Shown here: in pieces, positions 56,227-64,000 of the stretch
How positions within the stretch are numbered: the first letter of the stretch is position 1
How the letters are laid out: each line of letters begins with the position of its first letter
NCBI GenBank assembly: GCA_013368325.1
Contig: JAACJK010000164.1
Coordinates: forward strand, 1,364,001-1,428,000
DNA: 64,000 nt
DNA from: Ephemerocybe angulata
Taxonomy: Eukaryota > Basidiomycota > Agaricomycetes > Agaricales > Psathyrellaceae
Direction of reading: 5' to 3'
The notes under the pieces: generated by a model
Database searches by the model: none
Told to the model about the DNA's origin: nothing
What the model saw: the letters and a program-made list of their open reading frames with translations, nothing else
Program-made: the position numbers and the translations under genes

Positions 56227-56919
56227 TGTCGTCCCCCCGCAAATGCAGCCCCAAGCGACAGTCAGTCGGTCTCACTGGTGAAGGCTAACCGAACTCTGCA
56301 CCATATATCTTCCTTTTGACGTTCGCAAGTTGTATCCATCCCCGGGCGTTTCTCTACATATCTCAAGCCTCCGTTTGACTCAACCTTTTCTAATGTTGCT
56401 TGATCAATATCTTCTCTTCTACCTTCTTCATTGTAGTATCCCCATCTACTGGGGCTTTTTTTGGTATATAATATTGTTGTTGTGTATATCCCCTCCCGAT
56501 CTCTTCACCGCTGACCGTCCTTACGCTCTTCTAACTGTCACGACGGAGGAGTTCTTCACCGTGTCGAATACGTTGCTCTGGAGTCTATCTCGCACCTGTC
56601 ATACTTTCGCCCTATTTCTCACTACTTATTGTACAACGGCGCTTATTAAACTCACCATATACACTATCTCGTTCTCGTTGCCTCTTGACGTTTATTTGTA
56701 GAGCCCTTCTTGCGGGTGTCTGTATCTAGGTAGGAAGGGTATTTCAGTTCTAACCCATTGACTAGTCAGAGGAAAGTGACTTTCGTGCAAGTAACCTAAA
56801 GTTATGGTACAGATCCGAAAGTAAACAGAAGTAAAGTCAATACGAACAAGTTACTTTGTCAATAACCATGTTCAAGGTATTCTTGTCTCTACATACTCTA
56901 TGTAGGGTAAGTTACATCA
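56227..56919. other. Intergenic stretch between convergent genes
   Basis: About 690 bases, rich in pyrimidines and AT, probably the long 3' UTR of the Pin4-like gene and the 3' UTR of the membrane protein. A 123-codon open frame here begins beyond the stop of the Pin4-like gene and is hydrophobic, probably by chance. Confidence 0.5.
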
Positions 56920-57966
56920 TTACAATTGGGCTTCCCTCCAAATGAGAGCGCCGGTAATGGCAGCGCCAGGGCCTGACATTGGTACTGCCACAGCGTACCA
57001 CGCAAGAAGACCAAAGAACTGCGCAGTGGTGCTGGTAAACCACAAGGTTGCAACGGAAAGTGAGGCGAATGCAAAATAAAGATCCCACTTGAGGAAGTCC
57101 AGGGCAAGGAGTCCAGTAGATGTTGAGGCAGGTAAAGGGAGAAGGGAAGGGAGGAACAGCGTTTTGAGAGCTGCGTAGTCCCCTACGATGGGCCAAATGG
57201 TCGCAAAATGGGTGGAAGAGGCGATGATAAAAATGCCCATCAGGACAACTTGGATGAGCGTCGATCCAGCGCTGAGTTTCGAGGGTCGACGGATAAGGAG
57301 GTGGAGGCCTGCTGCGACCGACATGATCACTGGGAAGATTTGCCACAGTGCAGTCACTTCAGGGTCTTTGAGGATGAGCATGCCGAATGACGGTACAAAG
57401 TACCCCACAATTACAGCAAAGAAGAGGCTTTCGGCATGCGCCCGAGTAATTTTACCGTCTTCTCTCTTCTTCGTCCTATCGTGGGATCCTGTCAGAATGA
57501 AGAGGGGTAGGTAGATGGACAGGGTGAAAGCGATCGTGGCGACTTGAGCGAAGAGAATCCAGGCGATTGGAAAGGCGAGAAGGAGGGTTTTGCGCGCGCG
57601 GGAGGCCTCCAAGTATGGGAAGAGGAACAATATGGCGCCCGACCCTAGGCCATAATAGAGGAACTGCAAACCTGCGGGCTCGCTCATAGTGGTTTGGAAC
57701 ACTGCGACGATGCCACACAGTCTCGCGTCTACTTTCGGGAACCCTGTGTACGATAGAGCGTATGGAGAGTCTGGGGCTTCGCATTGCGCTTTCAACCCGG
57801 CATCCATTCCTGAATGGATACGGGCAGTCAAGAATTTGAAAACCAGAGTTGTGAACATCGGGAAGATGGTCAATGGCAATATGAATCCTAAACCGAGTGA
57901 GTACAGAAGGTCAATATCTCAAAGAGTGGGCTGCCACGTACTGCGCAGCATCTTCCGAGTCGACAT
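56920..57966 (-). CDS. Polytopic membrane protein of unknown function
   Basis: About 322 residues. Exon 1 is MSTRKML with the start at 57966; the intron joins it to RRFILPLTIFPMFTTLVFKF. I see roughly eight hydrophobic segments, among them LQFLYYGLGSGAILFLFPYL, LLLAFPIAWILFAQVATIAF, TLSIYLPLFILTG, AESLFFAVIVGYFVPSFGML, IFPVIMSVAAGLHLLI, STLIQVVLMGIFIIASSTHF, and LYFAFASLSVATLWF. Loops are short, and a charged loop SHDRTKKREDGKITRAH lies after the fourth helix. The rest of the last exon ends SGPGAAITGALIWREAQL. I do not recognise the family with certainty; membrane proteins of this size occur in fungal terpenoid gene clusters, but no other cluster gene lies nearby. The Argonaute gene starts its 3' end 305 bases upstream on the same strand. 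Confidence 0.7.
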
Positions 57967-58270
57967 GATGGTTCTTGTTTGGGATGTTTCGACCAACTCC
58001 GAGTCAACGTTCAACTCTGATAACTCTCTAGTTCATCAAATATTACAAACCGCTTTGACCGACATACCCGGTATGTGTGATGACTGAGCGCACGGTGCAT
58101 TTGGGCGTGCTAAGCGCTGGAAGGTGCTGAAGGGCCATTTTAACACTTTTAACCACTTCTTACGTTGAATTCATTCTGAAATGCTATATATCGGGCCACA
58201 CGCGAGTGACAAAGCGCCTCGGCGCTAGATGCATTCGACGGGTACTACTGGAAAGGGAAGCTCGTGGTGC
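57967..58270. other. Intergenic stretch between the membrane protein start and Argonaute stop
   Basis: 304 bases that should hold the 3' UTR of Argonaute and the promoter of the membrane protein. Nothing distinct is seen. Confidence 0.5.
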
Positions 58271-61200
58271 TTACAAAAAGTACATGCTGTTGTGGAGTCG
58301 GTGGTTCAGCGGTCTGAATGCCTCTTTCCAAGGCCCGAGGTCAAACGGGACCCTCTCACCGTCGACCACGGAATCCCGGTCGCTGGCTCGCAGTTGCTCC
58401 TCAACATTCGGCGCCAAATGGCATGACAGCCGACTGCACGCAAGGTCGGCATCTAGAGTCACGGGTGGAGATGGATGAGCCGGCACTCCTGGAGGTATAT
58501 CGATAATGCGACGGAGCGACACTTACAGTAGACTGGAGCGGGTATCGAAACCGAACGGGTGGCTTTTGCATAGACGTGGCAAAGTGCATATGCCAATTCT
58601 TCAACTCTGGTGATTTAGAGAAAGGAGTTAACAACCATCAGTACTCGGTGCGAGCTGTTTCAGGGTGTTAACTTTACTTTTTCGTATCGTTCGGGAATAC
58701 TTCATTTTGAAGGACGATGTAATGACTTGATCTGGATGCTGCAAATCCAACAAATTCGTTCACGTTGGTCAGTTCAAATGTGCCCCTTGGCGCGTGACGG
58801 TATCCAGACCACAACTCACTGCCTATGATTGCGCTGTGGGACTGAAGGTAGAAGTCTTGAATGTCCGGCTGAGTGATCTGTTGGTTTACGACCAGCCCAG
58901 CGGGGCAATTATCCATTTGGCCTTCCCTAGTCACCAGGATTCAAGTTGATCGTCTAGGTCGAGACGTGTAAGAATAACTCAGCCAACAGACCTTGGACCC
59001 TTGGAAAAGAACAGTGTATGGTGCCTAGACAGGCGATTAGATCTCACTGAAATGTAATGATAGATAGAATACCTACCTTTTCCCGACGACAATGAAAGTC
59101 AACTTTGGCTTGGGAGGCTCCTTGGGTAACGCTTTGAATTTCTCAGAAGTCCAAACCTCGTCAATGGCCTCTATAGGATTGAGCACGCCGATAAGAGAAG
59201 AGCCGCGTACTTGGGAAAGAAGTTCCTTACTTTTAATCGCAGCTATCTCAACATCTTGAATTTGAGTGTATTCGCCCTCAGAAACTCCATCCCGGAAGAA
59301 GATAATGTTGTCGATCGGTCTCGGTGTACCTCGGTGCACATCCTCTATAGCCTCGCGCATCATCCGCTGAAGGTCTGCAAAGACTTCCTGCCTGGGGTCT
59401 TGCAAAGTGGCGCTTGCTCGATACTTTGTCGCGAATTGAGTATGGCTGTATGCCAGTGTAGCTACTGACGGTGCTTTGGTACCGGGCGAGGGGTGAGAGA
59501 CATCGGCCCCTGAACGGTGCTTAGTCGCCCTACGTCAACGCAAAATGGATCATTGACACGTACCAACAACCATACTGACGGTGCAAGTTATCGCGTCGTA
59601 TCCCCCGGACTGTTGAATCGCTACTTTAAAATTCTCCCCTCCCAGTCGGGCATTTATTCTTACGTTCATAATTAGCAGAGATGCAGGGGACAAAGCACTA
59701 GATCCTCACTTCAATCCCACGTTGGCCCAGTACTGCGCCGGATTCTTGCGACTCCTCGTCAGGTCTCGTAGCTTCTCCACACGAACGCACTGAGTGATGA
59801 CACCTGACGATGAAGGTTATTAGCACTGCTAGTTGATATTAACGATAACATGTACAACGCAAACTAACCTGTATTTATGTCTCCCCAGTTTTTGAGGTTT
59901 ACTTTAGTCCAGGCTCTATCCTTGGAGAGGATGCACAGGATAAAGAACTTTCCGGCTTTTATCACCTCGTAGATTTCAGGAGTAGTATTGCTTTTCACGC
60001 TTTGCAACAACCCGTTCAAGTCCTGTCGCTCAATAAGCATACAGTTTCTTATCCGACCTGAGATAGTCGAAATCATACCCTAAAAAGCGATTGGTCTCCA
60101 GCGCCTGAAGACACATCCGCCGTGGCCACATGAATCGGTCGCTTCAACGGGATACCTATCACACTTTCATCTCAGTGACGCTGGTCGAAAGAGAATATGG
60201 CACCGACCCAGTTTGTTCAAGCAATCCATGAAAGAATCGAGATGCTCCCTCAGCCCATTGTGCATCGCCATCTCCGTCGGGGCCAAGTTTATAACTGCCC
60301 AGTGAACCTCATGGACGGTCTCTCGAAGGGTCCTGTGAAGAAGGTTCCACGCTCCCCTTTGAACTTCCTGCGTGACTATTATTGAGCTCAACTACTGTGC
60401 GAGATGGGATAAGTCACTTACCATCGATCCGTTCCCAAATTCGATTTTCGGAGGCCGCATGAGAGTTGCATCGACAACTATGGGTCTGGTATCGATGACC
60501 ATTCCCGTGTCATGTAAAGAAGTGGATGATGGGTAATGCATGGCCTAGTTTTCCGTTCATTCAAGTAACGGAACGCAAGCTTACATGGAAAAAGAATTCA
60601 CGGCTTTCGATATCTCGCTCATCTTATCCACAGGTTTCATCGTCGACAGGGTTAGCACACGGCTTTGGACGTTTTCAGGGAGGGCCTTTTTGTAGAACTG
60701 CCCGGGTTCAATCTTACAGAGCTCCATTGGAACAATTTCCTCTCTCCCAGGCGTATCGCGCAACACAACGCCCGGTAACCTCGGATACGCGAGCCTGACG
60801 TTGTGGACAGTCATGTAGTGTTGCTGGAGAATGTGACAATAATAAACATATCAGTGAAGGCTGAAAGAAAAGCGAAATATCTTACCTCTATCGTCACCTG
60901 CTCGCCTTCATTCCCAGTAAACTTGAACAAGGCTCCGTCGGGGTGGAAGCCTTTGATCGTTCTCTTCCTACCTGCCCTTGGAGGTGTTCCTTTCGTTTCC
61001 GTGATGATCACCTTCTTGAAGCATCTCTCGGCATTCTTCAGGCCACCCGGGCTTAGGTTTTGCAAGTCGCGAACGTTTCGGGACTCGAAGAATTTAAGAA
61101 GGGCGTCGATCAAGTCACCACCTGTATAGCTGATAAGTAGGGGGATCAGTCAGATTGCAGCATGGACAAATGTTGAGCCTTTACTTACAATGCAGCGACG

Positions 61201-62314
61201 GTGGTGTCCACCACGAGAATCATCTTCCCTATCGCTGGTCTGACAGAGCTGTGGGGACAATAGTCAGAGGTGATATATCACGGGGTAAGAGAATATGAGC
61301 GTACTGGAATATTCCTCTGCGCAACTCGATGAAGCCCAAGTTGTCACATTGGAACGGGTAGTACGCCTTTTTATTGCTCGGATGATCACTGCAGAGAAAG
61401 TCAAAAAGGTAAAGGGGATGGCTTAAACGTCCCTCAACACGTACTTGTTGCTTGCTTGGCGCACAATAAGCTGCATAAAGTTTAGGAGGCTTTCCTTTCT
61501 CGCCGACTTTCTCCCGTTGAGTATCGTGTCAGTAATTTCTCTGCGGGGCTCGGTTTCAGCAGAGAACTGAGACCACATAGGAGAAACCCACGTCGCGGTG
61601 ATAGGAACTGTCGACAACTCCTTGAATTGGATTACATAGACGCCCTTCGCATTGTCGCCGGGCACGCCATTGTCGCCCAGCCGAACGCGGAACTGGCGAG
61701 TCGGGGCAGGTAAGTTATATGATAGGGCTGATTTATTCGAAAGACTTACGGCTCTGAGTCCACCAAGCCTGCCACAAGTCAGCGGGTGTGCAAAGCCTAC
61801 CGCCTCGCCGTCATACAAGAACTGAGGGGTGAACACTTCGGGCTCCACCATGACTTGCAGATGGCGGACTAATTCTGCTTTCTTCCTCCAACTACCTTTA
61901 CGGATTTCTGGTAGAAAGGCTTTCCGAAAGTGTTAGTTCATCCCCAAGTCAAGATGCAGCTCGAGGCAGAGGTGTACCCACAGACTACAAAATAAATAAC
62001 GACATCAGACTACGCCCAGTGGTCAAGAAAGGAGCAGCGAACTCACCGTCGTACATCACGTATGGTTCCGTAGGCACTCTATGGCGGGTCGTGAGATTTA
62101 CGCTCGTCAGGGACCAAGGAGGATCGGCTTACTTGGTAATGGAGAAACAATTCGTGGAAACGACGAGCTGCTGAGATGTTGTGCCAGGGCTGAAGTGAGG
62201 CTGAGCATTAGAGTCATGGCGCCCACCACCGGAATCTCGAGGAGGGCCGCGGTCATTGTAACCTCGAGGGCCATTGTTGTTGTAGCCTCGAGGGCCTTGG
62301 TACCTGGACTGCAT
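58271..62314 (-). CDS. Argonaute (QDE2/AGO clade)
   Basis: RNA-guided slicer of fungal RNA interference, about 900 residues in 15 or so exons. The N terminus is RG-rich (MQSRYQGPRGYNNNGPRGYN). Then VSTNCFSITK joins VPTEPYVMYD, the N domain runs through IRKGSWRKKAELVRHLQ and FTPQFLYDGEAVGF; linker KKAYYPFQCDNLGFIELRRG; PAZ part HNVRLAYPRLPGVVLRD and PMELCKIEPGQFYKKALPEN; MID part with AVINLAP; PIWI motifs VVGADVSHPSPGT, RQEVFADLQRMM, IIFFRDGVSEGEYTQIQDVE, CPAGLVV, DIQDFYLQSHSAIIG and TSRSSHYIVLQNE. The last intron joins SIPAPVY to YADLACSRLSCHL, and the protein ends HNSMYFL at 58271. The slicer tetrad reads D (ADVSHP), E (RQEV), D (RDGVS) and D (YYAD), so catalysis is likely intact. ATG 62314 chosen as the first with the RG-rich start. 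Confidence 0.9.
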
Positions 62315-63820
62315 CACAGCTAGAATTGGGACGACGATTGTTCCAAGTTCGTTTTGCACCGAGCAAGCTGGTTGACCTTTATATCGGTCGCAGAATTACC
62401 GAGGCATGACAGATATATTTCCCTGCTAGGATAAATGACACAGAGCTTCGATTCAATCCCAATCGAATCCTAGCTAGAACGAGGAATAGGCAAGAAGTAA
62501 TCGCGACGAACGCCGCCACGAAGAACGTTTACCCATCATTTTCTCACACACCTTCTGTCCAGGGTGATTTGTAGAATCCGCAAGCGCCCAAGCTGTCAGT
62601 GGTGGATAAAGCTCCTGGGCTATCGAGTGGCCGAGAAAACGGGTTCTTCTCCCTCCAGAAATGTTATTCCTTGTGCCGCATCTGCATGCACTTTTAGTCG
62701 CAAGGGGCCAACCCAATGCGACCGGAAGAACTTCCGGAGAATGTATTACTAGGAGACTTACCCTAAGTTACCCTAAGTTCTTCCTAAGCTTAAGCATTGG
62801 CATGGCACAAACCATGCCCCAAAAGCCCATTATTGTTGTAAGATCGCTTTATTCTGGCTAAAGTAATGTCCTGAGCTCTATGGTAATTTGTAGCTGTGGT
62901 CCAATGTCCAATGATGTCCAACCAAGCCCCCACCTCCCATCCTTGGGCAGCTTTGCTCGCGCTATGCTCTGTATGACATTCCGTTGACCTTCCCCACAAA
63001 GCCGTTGCTCTTTGATCGTGAACTGCTCATCGTTCGTGGTATGTCGGCATCGGTAAAATCAATCATTTGGGCAGCGGCTTGCACTCCATGTACGTCCGAC
63101 CCGGGTCCATGGGCAGCGCACAGTAAAAGCCCTGGTTCTAACCCAAAGTCAGTACAATCATCCTATCGCCTCAAACGCCGGTCAGCGCGCTGTTCCGCGA
63201 CAACACACACCTGCATCGCTTCAAACAGTCGTCTCGAGTTCATTTGCAACTGAAACGCCGATCGAGACCGTAGTTAGACGAGGGCCCGCTGTGTGAAGGA
63301 GTACTAGTGCTCACAGTTATGCAGTCGTTTTCGTTCATCTTGGACCCTCTGCAAATCTCTGAAACAGGACTGTCGCGTTCGCTGTCGAATGAATATTGTC
63401 CGTTAGGGTTAACCTGCGTGAAACGCGTAGTATGACCACATCCAAGTCAGCCGCCCGTCGGCCTGCGATAGACATGTAACCGCACTCACCGAGATGAACG
63501 ATTTCAGCGAGTCTTCCGCGTTGCTTGCAGGCTTGGTTGCTGGCATTATCATAGTTTGTCGAGGTAGCGTGGAGTAAGTTACCGTACGCTCTGGTCCACT
63601 TTCTTATGCCTTCGAACAAGATCTGACGTCATGCCATCATAGCGACGATAGATACACCATAAGTAACAGAGCCCTGCATACACACATACATCGAGAGAAA
63701 TACACAATGTTCGACAAAAGAAACCAAAGGATCACCCTGTTGAACGGTGCACACCCGGTTCTTAAAAAGTTACAATTTAAACTAGCCTCCAATCCATGAC
63801 TCTCCTGGCCGAGCAGATTT
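62315..63820. other. Intergenic stretch between Argonaute start and PDX1 3' end
   Basis: About 1.5 kb with no gene I can support. Frames of 60-95 codons on both strands have no known similarity. It should contain the Argonaute promoter near 62400-62600 and the PDX1 3' UTR. A short telomere-like direct repeat lies at about 62761-62780. Confidence 0.55.
62761..62780 (-). repeat. Two direct copies of AACTTAGGGT
   Basis: The minus strand reads AACTTAGGGT twice in a row. It resembles but is not the fungal telomere unit TTAGGG. A two-copy run may well be chance. Confidence 0.5.
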
Positions 63821-64000
63821 TCACTGTCCACGGGCAGCGAGACGGCCACCCTTCAGGTTGTCGTCACTGGGAGTATGAAGTTAGACACTGTGCACCAAAG
63901 GTATAACTCGAACTGACATGGTGAGGCCGACCATGGCTGGTCCAAGGTCCTCGGAAACTTCAGCGAGAATCTTGGGGTTGTTGTAGTGGGTAACGGCTTG
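63821..64000 (-). CDS. PDX1: Pyridoxal 5'-phosphate synthase subunit PDX1/SNZ, 3' end only
   Basis: The C-terminal part of the vitamin B6 synthase lyase subunit. The window begins inside an exon coding [20 protein letters not shown], then PAMVGLT; an intron (GTCAGT donor, CCCAG acceptor) joins it to [15 protein letters not shown] and a stop at 63821. QAVTHYN is a strong signature of PDX1/SNZ proteins. The rest of the gene lies to the right of the window. Its partner PDX2/SNO is not visible here. Confidence 0.88.

Noticed and set aside
56330..56701. Hydrophobic 123-codon open frame on the plus strand
   Set aside because: It lies in the pyrimidine-rich 3' UTR of the Pin4-like gene; Leu/Phe/Ser-rich content follows from the base composition.
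58440..58480. Argonaute fourth catalytic residue is Asp, not His, taken as dead slicer
   Set aside because: D-E-D-D is an active arrangement in fungal Argonautes, so this is not a loss.
58500..58680. Apparent loss of the Argonaute C terminus after NEVFPNDTKK
   Set aside because: Two introns (a GTAAAG donor followed by a CACCAG acceptor, then a GTAAGT donor followed by a CTCTAG acceptor) rejoin the frame to YYADLACSR and the normal end.
62761..62780. Telomere sequence or internal telomere remnant
   Set aside because: Only two copies and the unit is AACTTAGGGT, not TTAGGG; not enough to call.

Overview
This is a 64 kb stretch of a compact fungal nuclear genome, most likely an agaricomycete (mushroom-forming basidiomycete). 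Nearly every gene is cut by several short introns (about 45-70 nt, GT..AG), genes sit on both strands with small gaps, and the gene types fit this group: a Tsp2-like tetraspanin, a QDE2/AGO-type Argonaute, striatin, and an Agt-like GPI-anchored GH13 enzyme. I see no bacterial, viral or organellar segment, no transposon with intact coding capacity, no CRISPR array and no convincing tRNA or rRNA gene.

Layout, left to right. 1-8.5 kb: a metallophosphoesterase cut by the left edge, RNA polymerase III subunit RPC82, a very acidic fungal protein of unknown function, and a small four-helix membrane protein. 9.3-18.4 kb: the scaffold NOT1 of the CCR4-NOT deadenylase, then an MFS sugar transporter. 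18.8-28 kb: a GPI-anchored GH13 enzyme divergent from that transporter, a senescence-domain (spartin-like) protein divergent from gamma-tubulin, the coactivator MBF1, and a tetraspanin. 28.4-34.2 kb: the 25S rRNA methyltransferase BMT2 back to back with elongation factor SPT4, a 5'-nucleotidase-like protein, and a secreted cysteine-containing protein. 35-42.1 kb: a large serine-hydrolase (S9-like) protein, the ribosome-associated microprotein TMA7, and striatin. 42.5-48 kb: a class II cyclic-nucleotide phosphodiesterase and an unknown nuclear-type protein with SUMO-interaction motifs. 48-56.2 kb: an Ede1/Eps15 endocytic scaffold, the APC/C E2 enzyme UBE2C, a small unknown protein, and a Pin4/Cip-type RRM-R3H protein. 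56.9-64 kb: a polytopic membrane protein, a complete Argonaute, and the 3' end of a PDX1/SNZ vitamin B6 synthase cut by the right edge.

Most of this is ordinary housekeeping gene content rather than a functional cluster. The arrangements worth attention are divergent pairs sharing short promoters (sugar transporter/GH13 enzyme, BMT2/SPT4, senescence protein/gamma-tubulin, EDE1/UBE2C), the GH13 enzyme with an altered active-site region plus GPI signal, micro-exons in TMA7 and UBE2C, an in-frame terminal intron in the phosphodiesterase, and an unknown SUMO-motif protein. I do not see a clearly new multi-gene system. Exon joins were read by eye from splice sites and protein similarity remembered from the families, so exact intron borders in the long genes are approximate.
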